Positions 13,801-25,209 of a stretch of DNA of 64,000 nt are shown here, piece after piece; the first letter of the stretch is position 1; each line of letters begins with the position of its first letter. Below the pieces are notes generated by a model. That model did not search any database. It worked only from the letters and a program-made list of their open reading frames with translations, and was not told the DNA's origin. A program made the position numbers and the translations under genes. Source of the DNA: Anaspis maculata (lineage: Eukaryota > Arthropoda > Insecta > Coleoptera > Scraptiidae); assembly GCA_949128115.1 (NCBI GenBank), contig OX421961.1, forward strand, positions 85,543,277-85,607,276, read 5' to 3'.

Positions 13801-16800
13801 ACTTTTGCAGTCGCAGCAGAGTGCAGATTTCATATGGGCAAAAACTTGCTATTAATCATAATCCAATAAAGTTGTAGTAAATAAGTCTTCTCCACTTGTT
13901 TTTTATATTGTTTACTCGAGTTTCATCATAATCCAATGGTAGAATGTTCGAAGCTTTTGAAAACTGAATAATAGGGAGTTTGAGATCTCAAGGCACTACG
14001 ACGTAACGCAACGCAGAACGTGAAAATTCCCCTGTAACACTAAGGAATTACCAATAACAACCTCGTCAATTTTCACGTTGAAAGTTACGTTACGTCGTAC
14101 GTACGTGTGCACGCAAACTCCTCAATCTAGTGCAAAGCCAGTTACAATTACAAATAACCGGTCACAATTGGAATTTTTAACCGGTCAAAATTGTCCGTAG
14201 TCACCAGTCAGGAACCAGTCAAACCGGTCGACCGGTCAATCCGATTAACTGGTTAAACTGGTTAGCTGGTCATAACACGGTTAACCATGAACGGTTATTC
14301 CGTGACCGGTCAATTTATTTTTTTCTGGCAGCACTACTCAATACTATACAGGTTTATCAATTTTGGTTTCTTTTCTCCCTCTTTTCTTTTCAAACTTGAC
14401 CTAATCGAGTTCTTGTTCAAGTTAAGTTAACAATAAATAAAACTGTAGTTTTAAATGGACTTCCAGTAGCCGCATCGCTTTTGGCATTGAAGATCAACCG
14501 ATTTTCTCAAAGGTATCAATAGCTAGCCAATTGGACAGGCTACCTTTTTCATAAGAAAAAATGACTGATATGTCAATCCAAGATGGCAGAAGCAATGGGG
14601 TGTTTTCTCTGCAGTTGTCAAGTTGTCAAGTAGATGGCAGCAGGGGCCAACCCGGGTTAGAGAGACCTGGGATCTGGTCACCCAGAGAGAGACGTAAGCC
14701 AAGTCATTGAGCGAGAGGGTATAGAGAGAGAGAAAGCTAGACCACTAGGGTATTTGCACGTTAGGGTGTGGTGCAATTGCTTGTTACTAAACCACCCTGC
14801 GTCACAGTCAAAATGCATGACATGAGCTGTCAATATTTTTGTTGAGGTTAAGTCGACCGTTTCATCTTTCAACACAGATTTTTTCACTAAATTCAACAGA
14901 AACTCTTAAAAACTGTTTTAGGCATGCATATTGTGTTCCATACATAGCAGATGCTTTCGATCACCGTATTTCAAGTACTGCTGGCATTTCGTCGAACGTA
15001 GGTTTCATCATCCAACTCATTCCGTCGAACGCAAATTCCATTGATCGTTGAATGCAGTAACCGTCGACGTGGTGACCCCATCGTGAAGATATATTTGTAA
15101 TTGCCGTACGCGCAGTGGGTATATTATGTATTTCAGTAGGTACTGGCCCCGAACAGCTGGAAAACCCAAAAAGCACAATAATAGAAGTTCCATCAATTTT
15201 GCAAGATTCTATACCTGATGGTTTCTTCGGCAAGGAAAACATCACATCATCCCGACTCTTGTACTGCTTCACGGTGCACCTTTTTCGTTTTGGCACTTTT
15301 AGCCCGGATTTCGGCATGCAAAATAATGACAATTCAAGTTTGTAAACAAATCGTGAAAATGACAAATGTCAATAGCAACCACGCCCACCCCAGCTAACTT
15401 TGTTTTAAATTTTGACGAGGCCAGGAAATGCCGAGACACTGACAGAGAATACCGATATATCCCTTTCATAGCTTCGTCACTCTATAGTACAGTCTCTCTA
15501 ACCCGGGTTATTTTCCCACTACTTTTTGAACGGTTCTCACATGGAGGGGGTTTTCCTTTTGACTTTGGTGTCTGCCTGCCGGGTCGGCTGTCATGTCAAG
15601 TCAAGTATGAATGTGGTCGTCAGAGGTGAGGAAGGAATTAGATGGAAAAAATTACGTACACTTGGCTTTCAGAGTAAAGGTCTTTACTATAGATGTTTTT
15701 GAAGAAGAGCATGATTGTGTTCTTGAACATGGACAGTGGGGCACACGGCACGGTGGCAGGTAGGTTGCAATAGGTTTCAAATCGGCCGGCGTGCCCGCGA
15801 ACTGCTCTTCGAGTGCTGTCTCCCAGACGGTCCCTCTGGCAAACATTTGCACGGTCATTGGGCCCTTTTAGCCCTCAAAAATCACCAAAACCGACCAGTA
15901 CAACCCCACGTTCAATATTTTTTCAGAAAATGTCAGTCATATGGTCGTTGCTGTCATTTTCATTGTTCGAGTGATCAGTGGCAGGTGGCAAAATGCTGGG
16001 TGTAGCGTGATGCTGCTAGGCAATATAGCGTTACGCATACACACACAGACACATCCCTGACAGACACACAAACGGGCTGAACTTGGGGCTGAAGAAATAC
16101 GAGATACCAACATGGAGCAGGTAGGTTTACCAACTAACAGTAACCTAGTGATAAACCCGGGTTGGCCCCTGCTGCCATCTATCGTCTTCTTCAGCGGCGA
16201 AACACCCCATTGAAAACAAAATTTTTGTCCTCATTGCTTTTCGATAAAAATTAGCAGAAAGTCAAAACCAATCATTATTATGAAGGAATAGACCTTCCTC
16301 GACAATTCAAGACCGCAACCAATCAAATCGGGTCATCTGCTAAGGAGCTATTGCGAGTTGAAGCGAAGCCTACTTTCCGTTTTCCTATTCCAACAAGGAC
16401 GAATAAGGCCTGTTTTCAATAATTTCAGCTATTTTGAATTTTGACATGTTGGCCATTTTCTCATATGGAAATGGTAGCCTGTACAATTGGCTAGCCATTG
16501 ATACCAAATTTGTAAAAATCGGTTGGGGAATAAGGATATGGCGGGCAGGATTCCTAAATTTTGGTCATTTATGCGGGAATGAGGAACCGGTAGGTATAGG
16601 CTTCGCTTCAACTCGCATTAGCTCCTCAGCAGATGATCCGATTTTATTGGTTATAGTTTTAAATTGACAAGAAAGGTCTATTCCTTCATAATAAATTATT
16701 GGTTTTGACTTTGTGGAAACGTTTAATAAAAAGCAACGAGAACAAAAGAAGGCCTGTTTTCAATTGATTCTGCCATCTTGAATTTTGATATGTCGGTCAT

Positions 16801-18613
16801 TTTGAAATACGGAGATGATAGCCTATTCAATTGGCTAGCCAATGCTGGAAAGTTCGATAAAATCGGTGACGAAATAAAAATTTTAGAAGGACAAATTCCG
16901 AGCACGGTTCTTTATGGCCCACCGGGTACATGGTCCTCTGCAACAGTGCGTCGGGCTTTCCTAGCGCCCTTCCCTTACGAGATAGAGAGAAAGGTGTAAT
17001 TTCGGGTGTAATGCATAAAATTACTGATTTCAAAAGTTCTATCTCGTGAAATTATTTTCAACTATACAGGATGTTCCATTTTTGCACTATATCAAAAACA
17101 GGAACACACAGGAGTTCGGCCAAATTTCCGGTATAGTGGAGGAAAGCATTCACCGGCGTCGGTGTTAAGCCTCGTTGCGGAAATAGGCCGACGTTGAATG
17201 AACGAATTGAAAAAAAATAATTTTTAAACTTTTTGAATCATCAATTTTATGACTTACATAAACTTACATCTTTTTCTCAATCTCTTAAGGAAAGGGCGCT
17301 AGGAAAGCCCGACACACTGTTGCAGGACCCTGAATAAATTCCTCTACCAAAGGACAGAAAATGTGACTTTATGAAAGATTCTATATACCGTGTCCGTGTA
17401 TTGTGTTGGTCCGACACTTTTGAATCACCCTGTATAAGAATATGAAAAGTTTCAGAATCCACTTCCGTTGTCGTGATTTCCTCGTCAAAAATGATTTTCC
17501 TAACACTGAAAACGGGAATAGAGCATTGTACCTACAAGTTACCTTATGAAAATTATGATCAACAAGTCCTCCAATTATGTACACCTTATCATCTTCTAAT
17601 TTGGTTATCACATTGCTGCTCTCACTGCTCAAATATACCAAACTTTCTTTGGGGAAAACTGCAAGGTAATCTTCTGAATGAAAATTGATGTCCCAATTTT
17701 CATAACCATGATGCTTTGCCATTTCCTCCTTGTTTCTTCCACTGAAACTGGTCAAGTGGAGTTGCATGGGTGCTTTGGCTCTTCTATTTTCAGTATATAC
17801 CCTTAATATTTGTTTCACAGCTTTTGCCATATCCTAAAAAGTTGAGAATTGAAAGAAGCCACTCACCAAATACCAACTCAATTCCTACTACATTTTTACT
17901 TAAAACAATAGTTTCAGGTAAATCGAGAGGGATGAAGTTTAAGGCCTAAGGCCAAGAATTTTTATCCAGGGTTAACTCTACCTGGAAGTTGACTTGACGT
18001 GCAATATGACATTGATACCATTGTTCTAGCAATAATTATATGGTACATATTTATCTTTTGGTTTAAGTTAACCAGAGATAGAAATAATAATGATAATAAC
18101 TAGTTCAAGTGAATATAACGAGGGAAATGGAGTAGGAATTGAGTGGGGGTGATCTTCATGATCTATAAACCTGGCCATACATTTAATCTCAAAAACTTCA
18201 AATACATATGAAAAAACACTTACTTTATCAATCATTAACTCATCAAAGCTCAAATCTATACATACTCCTATTTTGCAAGGACTATCATTCATTTTCGCTC
18301 TTTTCAGTTCTTTGCGACTTGGGCCCAAATCAATATTGTTCAGTTTGGCATGCATTCTCTTTTCTTTACATTTCAATCTCTCCTTTGCTCGTTTCTCTTT
18401 CTTGACTTCTTGCCATTTCAAACACTTCTTGTATTTCTTCATCTGCCTTTTAGTAAGTTTGGATATTTCCACACCATTGAACTTTTCTTCTTCTGGTGTA
18501 GAACTGCGACTGCTGCATAGGTTTGTAGAATTTTGCTTTTTAAGTAACTGAACCTCCGATTGATCTTCATCATCAAGTTTTCGTTTTTCACTAGTTCCCT
18601 CATAGCTGGTCAT
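10813..18613 (-). CDS. TRMT10A: TRMT10A-type tRNA (guanine-9-N1) methyltransferase
   Basis: SPOUT-class enzyme that methylates N1 of G9 in tRNAs. Exons on the minus strand: 18613-18224, 17833-17543, 13257-13152 and 10979-10813. They join to 954 nt, or 317 residues, near the usual length. Exon 1 is a Lys/Glu-rich N-terminal extension (KLTKRQMKKYKKCLKWQEVK) leading into IGVCIDLSFDELMIDK. Exon 2 starts DMAKAVKQILRVYTENRR and ends YIIGGLVDHNFHK. The VDHN Asp (about residue 222) is the expected catalytic-site aspartate. Exon 3 has LPIGDFFWMKHRKVLTINQ and exon 4 VFEIILKVSEGESFKKAF, ending in an acidic tail. Introns 2 (4.3 kb) and 3 (2.2 kb) are mostly transposon DNA. The gene is divergent from BRCC3 and convergent with RER1. 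Confidence 0.95.
11085..12160. mobile_element. About 1.1-kb foldback with internal CAGGGTGAT boundaries
   Basis: The arms 11085-11400 and 11840-12160 are complementary, for example around GGTGTCTTATCTTGAAACGG and its partner. CAGGGTGAT occurs in mirror positions near 11248 and 11985, but complementarity continues outside them, so the CAGGGTG part may be an inner element. The centre (about 11430-11700) is not paired. It lies in TRMT10A intron 3. Confidence 0.75.
12443..12588. repeat. Hairpin MITE built on GCCAGCGACA(C/T) motifs
   Basis: An inverted repeat whose arms carry ATTGGCCAGCGACAC, then a GCGACATACGAAGTTCTGTA block, around a short loop containing GTGTAGTGAAATGGCGG. A third half-copy of the GCGACATACGAAGTTCTGTA block lies at about 12720-12742. 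It lies in TRMT10A intron 3. Confidence 0.7.
13419..13637. repeat. Perfect-looking hairpin, about 90-bp arms
   Basis: The left arm GTCTGAGTTTATTCCTTGAC runs through the AAAGTACATCC block region, and the right arm is its complement ending near 13637, with a loop of about 40 bp. It lies in TRMT10A intron 2. Confidence 0.75.
14158..14322. repeat. Cluster of ACCGGTCA/TGACCGGT-type palindromic words
   Basis: At least eight variants of CCGGTCA, AACTGGTTA and TGACCGGT occur within 165 bp, giving many overlapping short palindromes. The same words recur at 54.28, 55.14, 56.81 and 57.37 kb. Confidence 0.6.
14519..16845. mobile_element. Foldback element split by a later insertion
   Basis: The left arm is 14519-14596 plus 16209-16380. 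The right arm is about 16605-16845. Both end in GGCTAGCCAATTG-type sequence and contain AAGATGGCAGAA, then AATTGAAAACA, then GTCAAAACCAAT. The left arm is interrupted after GCAAT by a 1.6-kb element while the right arm is continuous. It lies in TRMT10A intron 2. Confidence 0.7.
14597..16208. mobile_element. 1.6-kb TIR element inserted in a foldback arm
   Basis: The ends GGGGTGTTT and AAACACCCC are inverted. Subterminal inverted blocks include GATGGCAGCAGGGGCCAACC. AT flanks both ends, consistent with a 2-bp target duplication. A minus-strand open frame at about 15365-14961 contains RCTVKQYKSRDDVMFSLPK, faintly THAP-like, but the second zinc cysteine is replaced by Tyr. I would not call a gene. 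Superfamily unknown. Confidence 0.65.
16939..17331. repeat. Separated inverted repeat with CAACAGTG/GGGCTTTCCTAGCGCCC blocks
   Basis: 16939-16985 (TCTGCAACAGTGCGTCGGGC) and 17280-17325 are complementary, about 300 bp apart. The interior holds a TACAGGATGTTCC motif near 17065. Nearby, CACCCTGTA occurs at about 17427. Probably a decayed foldback. Confidence 0.55.
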
Positions 18614-19228
18614 TTTCTTCGAAGTTCAAAGTCTTCACCTCGGCACCCAGTTATAGTTATCGAGACCCCACATGCATGAGCCTGTTCAGACGAGCCTGTT
18701 TAGAAATTGAGAGAATCGTGGACGATTTTTGTAGGTTAATGTTATGACTGACGCTGTCAAAAACTTAGCAAGATGGCAACTATTGCAAGATTGCAAGTCT
18801 AAATCCACCAGAAAACCAGTGGTAGCGAGTTCAGGTTCAGGATTATCAGGATATTTATCTCACTTGAAATCTCTTTCTTCGAGGACTGGCCAGACCAGAC
18901 AGCTTGTCTCTGACCAGACAACTGAGTTGAACTTGAGCTTCAGTCACGGGCTTCAGTTCGAGTATTGCCATTACTATTCAATCTCGACCATCTCAGCTCA
19001 ACGATTCAACTTTTCGCTGATCAACTTTCGTTTCGCGCTTAAACTTCAAACTAACGTCAACGTCATGTGTCAAAAGTCAAAATCGTTAACATAACCATAA
19101 CATAACCTCATTCTAACAGCCAGGCAGTTTCACTTCGGACGATTGGTGGTGTTGTCTTTTAACTTATAAGCAGGTCTTAGCCATATAACAGTTCATTAAT
19201 ATTAAAATAGGTAAATATCAGCTCACTG
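18614..19228. promoter_or_regulatory. Divergent promoter interval, TRMT10A / BRCC3
   Basis: A 615-bp gap between two start codons facing away from each other. No convincing core promoter element recognised. Open frames here show no family resemblance. Confidence 0.45.
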
Positions 19229-20849
19229 ATGAAGCGTAACAACATTGAAGGTGTAAATTCCAGCTTCAACATGGTCGGAGGATCTCAAGAGGAGAGTCTT
19301 TTGGAGAAAGTTGTGATATCTTCTGACGTACACACAACCTGCTTGACACATGCCCTCAGTACTGAAAAGCAAGAAGTTATGGGTCTACTTATTGGCGACG
19401 TCAATGAAGAGACTCGAATTTCTTACATTTCTGCTTGCTTGATCCTCCACCGAAGCGATAAACAGCCCGATCGTGTGGAAATATCCCCAGAGCAACTTTA
19501 CAAAGCATCTATGTATGCTGAAGAGCTCACAAAAACCTGCCAGCGAGAAATGCGAGTTCTCGGTTGGTACCACTCACATCCGCACATCACTGTATGGCCA
19601 AGCCATGTAGGTTAGTATTGAAAACACATGTGAATCTTATAGCGTTTTCCACTGGCTTGCACTTTTGTGCAAATCGTGGGAGTGCAATGACGTCACGCAC
19701 TCCACGAGATTTGCATTGGAACCACCCTCATGCGCCGGAGTGCGCGATGCGTTAAAATTCAGTGGAATATGATGCAGCGTGCACTTGCGACAATTTTGGC
19801 GCAAGTGCCTTTCCCCACTCGAAAATTCGCTTTAAATAGGAAGATGAAGTAATTTTCTTACAATAAAAAAAAAAAACAAAATATTAAACTAAATCCGAAA
19901 ATTTATGAGCAACATGTTCAATAAAGTTGTGAATTTTGGGTTTCATTCTTTTGTTTTTCTTCATCAGTGCAATAATTTCTATGTCCGAGTCCGAACAATC
20001 GCTGGAATTGCTGGACTCTACAAATTCCCTAACAAATTGATCAATTTCTAATTTAAACTGCAGTTTACTCTGTTAACTTCGAATTGACGCCATATTGCAT
20101 TGCACTGCACTGGACGCACGAGCTCCCACAGGTCGTGTGAAAAATGCGCATTTAATGCATGATTAATGCAAGTTCATCTTTCCAGTGGAACGTGCACTTT
20201 TAATTTGGTACGATGCACTCCCGCCAGTGGAAAACGATTCCACTGCCTCGGTGCAAAAAGTGCGCACTAAAACTCCCAGTGGAAAACGCTATTAATTATA
20301 ATCCCCATTACACTTCTAAGTAATTACAATTTTAGATGTTAGAACACAGAAAATGTACCAGGTGATGGATAAATGGTTTGTTGGTCTCATTTATGCCGTT
20401 TATCAAAATGATTCGGGCTCCACTAGTTACAATTTTAAACTCACCTGTTTTCAAGCAATGAACAATTCAGATTCCCAAAGACGTGAAGTACCAATTGAAG
20501 TGAGAAACAGCTGCCTTTGCAAAAACAATTTAAAAAGTGAGCATTTGTGATACGAGTGCAAGTGGTGTGGGTAAATTAATCTGTGGTTGAATTTTTAGAC
20601 ATGGTGAGTTTGCCAAGAATTTTAGTTCAAGAAGAGGAAGAAGGCCAAGATTTGGAAAGGGAAATTGATTCAAAAAATGATGATATCCTTGTGAAATTGC
20701 ATAATGACGCTCTTAGGACTTCTTCTATGGTACATATTATTTCAAAGGTTGCCATGCCTATGTGCGAAAGCCTGCAGAATAGATGGGAGACTGTCAACTT
20801 GAGAATCAGAGAATTGGAAAGGGCGAAAAAGGCTTTATTGGATAACTGA
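19229..20849 (+). CDS. BRCC3: BRCC36 (BRCC3), K63-specific JAMM deubiquitinase
   Basis: Catalytic subunit of BRISC/BRCA1-A, a zinc metalloprotease that cuts K63-linked ubiquitin. Exons 19229-19610, 20336-20536 and 20599-20849 join to 834 nt, or 277 residues. The MPN+ domain is complete: the catalytic Glu sits in TEKQEVMGLLIGD (E49) and the JAMM signature is HSHPHITVWPSHV-D (H115, H117, S125, D128), with the codon for D128 split by intron 1. Exon 2 begins VRTQKMYQVMDKWFVGLIYA. Exon 3 starts MVSLPRILVQEEEE and ends in a helical RIRELERAKKALLDN tail, as in the family's coiled-coil C-terminus used to bind Abraxas/ABRO1. Intron 1 contains a MITE. Confidence 0.96.
19640..20291. mobile_element. 652-bp MITE, TAGCGTTTTCCACTGG ends, TTA target duplication
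   Basis: The left end TAGCGTTTTCCACTGG and right end CCAGTGGAAAACGCTA are exact inverted copies, flanked by TTA at 19637-19639 and 20292-20294. A 3-bp TTA duplication is typical of PIF/Harbinger elements, but no transposase is present. It makes up most of BRCC3 intron 1. Confidence 0.85.
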
Positions 20850-21054
20850 CTCCGTTTTTGTTTCAAAATAAGTTACTTTAGTGGCAGATTGTTTTTTTTC
20901 ATGCTATAAATACAATAAGAATCACTGTATCTTTTTTTATTTTAAAACAAATAATGTTTAAGTGCCTAATTCAATGTTTCATGGGAGAGTAGTTTCGTTG
21001 ATTTGTAATAATCTTGATTAAAACGTTTCAATTTCATGTATAAACATTGTTTGC
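20850..21054. other. Convergent 3' UTR interval, BRCC3 / NAA40
   Basis: 205 bp between opposing stop codons. TTTATT near 20936 reads AATAAA on the minus strand and fits NAA40. The two UTRs almost certainly overlap. Confidence 0.55.
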
Positions 21055-23092
21055 TTATACAGCAATTGAAGAATGATGATGATGACCGCCAGAGCAACAA
21101 TGGCCATTTGGATGGTTCTTTTTATTTGCGTTGTTCTGGCCAAATGTGTTAGCAAGCTTCTTGTTGACTTTGCTCAGAATTTCGTAAGGGTAAACTTCAT
21201 CTTCATCGTCCACAGGAGAACTTTCATCTGATACGTAACTGCAATCATTAAAATGTGTTAAAAATGGAAACTTGGGAGTAAATTTAACCTTACTTCAAAG
21301 CTTTAAAAAATTTTGAATTCTGATTGTTCTTCAGCACCGTCAACACAACTTTTTTCATGTTATTCATAAAAGCTACCAATTCCAAGATCTGCATCATGAA
21401 TTTTCCCAAACCTTTCCTCTGAATAGTCGACTCCAACTGCAATTCATAGCTGCAAAAGGTTCAATTTTAGACTAAATTGTGAAACATAATTATTGTGCCT
21501 TTTTTTATGCATGAATGATCAGTTTTAAGATTATGAATCACATTTTTGCAGTTCAAGGTGCACTAATAAAATTATTAACACATGACTGGCGTGGTGCCTT
21601 TGCCCATCTTTCTCATGACGCCAAGGTGTTTCGAGCCAAATTTTCTCCTGGGGCCATTTGGTACCAATGATAGAGCTCTATATGAGTAGAGTTGAAAGAC
21701 AAGTTCACTTTTGAAAAATTCTCAAAAATGGCGTCAAGAAAAATATAAAAATGATTCGGTCTCATAGACCGAACTGGCGGGGGCGGCGCCAGCGACCCAC
21801 CATGAACACGGTCTCAGAGACCCGGGTGGCGTGGCGGGAGATAGGATCCCCAGTCTTGCAGTCAACGTGTTAACGCAGCTGCACCAAAATTGGTGTCTGG
21901 GGCCATCCAAACATGACAAGTTTCATGTACCACAGAGGCATGATTGTGTGTCCCAGAACTAATGGCGAAAAAAGTGACCCTAGAGTCGTTAGTTAATTTT
22001 ATGACTTCCGAATTTCTTTTCTTCCAAAATTCGACTTTGTATACTCCTTAGCCCCCTCTCAACTTGAGATCGATTTTAGTGAAATTCGACTTGAGGCAGA
22101 TGACCATTCAAACAACCAACAAATCTCTAGCAAGTTACAGCTAAATAGCTCAACCCATCTTCATAAATTATTCATGAAAAATCAAACTTTGGATGGACTG
22201 TAGTAGCTTTAGAGAGTTAAAGTCAGGACACCTTTTCTTCAATGGGTGCTTTCCACCTAGACGGTACAAATACCACCAGACGGCACATGTTCCATGGTGT
22301 GGCACAAAATTTTGGGTGATCCAATGAACGGCGCAGAACCGAGTAGGAACACGTAGATGGAAAGCACCGTTTGGAACCCGCACATGCGTAAATGGCAGGT
22401 GTACCGAACTTGGGGCTAGGTGGAAAGCACGCAATAGCACTTCAAGAATTGGAAACCCTCTGCTTGTTAGGTCAAGCTTAAAATACTCCCTCATGGTTAT
22501 GCTATAATCTACCGATATAAATTTATGATACATAATTAACCATTGTCTTACCAGTACAAAACCTCCATTCCTTCATCTAGATCAAACCTAAAATGGGAAA
22601 ACCCTAATAGTGTACCATCAGAATTTTTAGCTATGAGATACCAAGCAGCATCATCCATCAACTCTTCCAATTTCTTGCTATCATTCCAACCCCAAGTGCA
22701 CTGGTCATACCTGAAACATTTCCATAACAATTTATGAGACTAGACTGTTGACAGGAAAATCAAAAGAAACCTTACTTGACCTGCATGTTTTTTTTGCACA
22801 GGGCAAATATCCAAGTTTTTGTTGTCTCATCCAAGTCAACTACTCGTTTCATGAACAGTTCGGCTTCAATTCCATTTTTGTTGAACTTTCGGAATACTGG
22901 GAATGGTTCTAGAGGATCTTCCAGCTTGTTGGCTTTGTCGACAATGGACATGGCTTGGCTTATCCTTTGTTGTTCTTCTTTGCGTTGTAAACGCTTCTCT
23001 TTGCTTTTGACGCTACTTTTACGCTAATAAAAGAGCCAAGTCACACCTCTTCGAATAATTCAACAACAAATTGTGAGATCACTTACCCCCAT
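21055..23092 (-). CDS. NAA40: NAA40 (NatD), histone H4/H2A N-alpha-acetyltransferase
   Basis: GNAT-family enzyme that acetylates the N-terminal Ser of histones H4 and H2A. Five exons: 23092-23087 (only ATG GGG), 23023-22776, 22710-22552, 21449-21294 and 21238-21055. They join to 753 nt, or 250 residues. Start MGRKSSVKSKEKRLQRKEE matches the family, including the tiny first exon. Further family blocks are YDQCTWGWNDSKKLEELMDD, AWYLIAKNSDGTLLGFSHFR and YELQLESTIQRKGLGKFMMQ. The last holds the acetyl-CoA-binding R-K-G-L-G-K. YPYEILSK precedes a His/Cys-rich tail (GHCCSGGHHHH) like that of vertebrate NAA40. Intron 3 carries a MITE. Convergent with BRCC3. Confidence 0.96.
22246..22430. mobile_element. 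185-bp MITE, family GTGCTTTCCACCTAG
   Basis: The ends GTGCTTTCCACCTAG and its complement bound a compact palindromic element with GGTACAAATACCACC inside. Closely related copies lie at about 24161-24370, 34189-34373 and 34864-35310. It lies in NAA40 intron 3. Confidence 0.85.
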
Positions 23093-23509
23093 TTTACAGC
23101 TTTGAAAAAAATTTCAATAAATGCAACAGCAGGTGAAAAGCGGGTGCTTCAATTAAAAAACCGCTTATTGTTGATGTTGATGTACATACGCCAAAATGCC
23201 AAACAAATTTGACAGGTGGCTTGAAGGCTTGGTTTGGTTTGACGTCACTGTCAACTAAATGCGGGGTTGCCAAATCTGGCTACTTTGTGGAGATGGGAAT
23301 ACGGATACGGACATTTCAGTCATTTCACCCTTCACCGACAACCAACTCAACGACTGGACATTTTACCTTTTTACCTTACCTTAGATTTCACCGACACGCC
23401 GATTCACTGACAAGACATTTTTCTCACTACTAGCTGTGAAGTAGGCCGTTATTGACCTGTTTAGAGGTCGTGAAGTGATTTTTTACAACCGGTAGGCTGA
23501 CTGTCACAT

Positions 23510-23993
23510 TAGGTTTGATGGAGTCCCTGACGGTCCGCGGACGTCAGCGGCATGCGCATTACGATTTTGGCGTTCCATCAATATCTCGGACGATCCCCTG
23601 ACTGGTGATCCGCTGTTCCACCATCGGCTCAAACTAGTTTCGGGACGGTCAGAAAAGTTTGCGGATTTTACGGAAACTTATCGTCCGGGCTTGCGCAGCG
23701 GAATATATTTATTTGGCATCGAGCCTTCTCTGGTCAATGTTTACAAATAATATGGGTTAGATTGGTGGTTTCATTATTCATTCATTTAATTTATAAAATA
23801 CACGGCTTATTTCCAGCTGCAAACTGCTAAACGATAGAAAATAAGGTACCTAGCCATTAGGCATGATTGACGGTTTGCTGTTCCATCAACGAGCAGCAGC
23901 CAGACGGAAACTGGTCCGAAGTGGGCCATGCGCATTGTTCACAGTTTGCAAACTGTCGGTGACTAGTTTGGGATTTCCGATGGAACAAACCTA
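23510..23993. mobile_element. 484-bp MITE ending TAGGTTTG
   Basis: The ends TAGGTTTGATGGA and the complement of TCCGATGGAACAAACCTA are inverted. The right half (about 23755-23965, containing GCAAACTGTCGGTGACTAGT) is repeated in inverse orientation at 26388-26575. Confidence 0.65.
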
Positions 23994-24024
23994 AATATAC
24001 TATTACAGGCATCCTTGCATTTCA

Positions 24025-24100
24025 CCCATATGACATTTCACCGACTGGACATTTAACCGACTTGCCGATTCACCAAAAGGACATTTCACCGATAGGACTC
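24025..24100. repeat. Short array of TTCACCGAC/GGACATTT words
   Basis: Loosely periodic variants of CATTTCACCGACTGGA are packed together. A related patch lies at 23310-23415 and a longer one, opposite strand, at 33925-34188. Both this one and the 33.9 kb one directly abut a GCTTTCCACCTAG MITE. Confidence 0.6.
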
Positions 24101-24106
24101 TGGGCG

Positions 24107-24445
24107 ATTTCCACCTAGACGGTACAAATATGTACCAATACCACCACTAGACGAAACGGATGCTTTCCACCTAGCCCCAAGTTTGGTACACCTGCCATTT
24201 ACGCACGCGCGGGGTGCAGGTGCCAAACGGAAACGGTGCTTTCCATCATTCCATCTACGTGTCACGTGTCTTACCCGGTTCTATGCCGTTTACTGGATCA
24301 CCTAAAATTTTGTGCCAAACTATGGAACATGTTCCGCCTGGTGGTATTTGTACCGTCTAGGTGGAAAGCGGCCAACATGTTCCATAGTTTGGCACAGGAC
24401 CGGGTAAGAACAAGAACAGGTAGATGGAAAGCACCGTTTGCGGCA
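24107..24445. mobile_element. Rearranged cluster of the GCTTTCCACCTAG MITE
   Basis: A complete copy (about 24161-24370) is preceded and followed by truncated pieces of the same family (TTTCCACCTAGACGGTAC to the left, AACATGTTCCATAGTTTGGC to the right), so at least two insertions overlap. Confidence 0.7.
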
Positions 24446-24843
24446 CCCGTCAAATCTTTGATGGCGATTTAAGACCATTTTCAGAATGATCTCTGTTCTC
24501 TGTCTGTAAGTTTGTCTGTAACCTTCCACGATAACAGCCGCAACGTCTATCCGATCGACTTGAAATTTGGTACACAGACAGATGGTTTAACCGTCGAAGG
24601 AAGTTCCAATCCACTGTCGCACGCAAGGGCGCATGTTCAGATCACCCACCTGACCGGCCTCGGACAAATGACAAGAGTGAAATTTAGTTTGCGCATATCT
24701 CAGTAGATGGCGCTTGTGTCGACAAAAACGTGTCGCGATTCGCAAATCACTGAAACAACCACTGAACGCACAATGCTTGTTAGCTCCCACACAAGCCTTC
24801 GATTTCTTGCATTCTAACATGTTCAAACTTTTTTTGCCACTTT
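24446..24843. other. Unassigned intergenic stretch, probably old repeat
   Basis: Contains CTGTCTGTAAGTTTGTCTGT followed by CTTCCACGATAACAGCCGC, wording typical of dispersed repeats. I cannot name a family and see no supported coding sequence. Confidence 0.3.
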
Positions 24844-25209
24844 CCCACTCAGCATATCATGTCATGTTTCATAAATGAGATGATCTCAATCATGTCACAA
24901 AATAACATCACAATGAACGTTACTTCTACATCTATGAGATGTTCATCCGCGATGTTATACGATGTAATGTCTGAGAGATGTTTGGAAATGAACTTGAATT
25001 GAACATCACACATGAGACATCTACCGGACGTAACATTGTTACTTCTTTCAACTGATCGAAGTGTAACATCTCACTGACGTCAATGAGACGTAGTCACTGA
25101 GAGATTTTTCAAATTTCGCGGGCTGTCATCATTAAGCTTCGTGTGTCGGAAAATATTTAATTAATAGTTTTGCCCCCAATTCCATGTGTGTGATGCCAGA
25201 ACAGCTTTT

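Noticed and set aside
14961..15365. 134-codon minus-strand frame as a THAP gene
   Set aside because: Only a short FSLPK-like patch is suggestive; a zinc ligand is missing and the rest matches nothing. The opposite strand is equally open.
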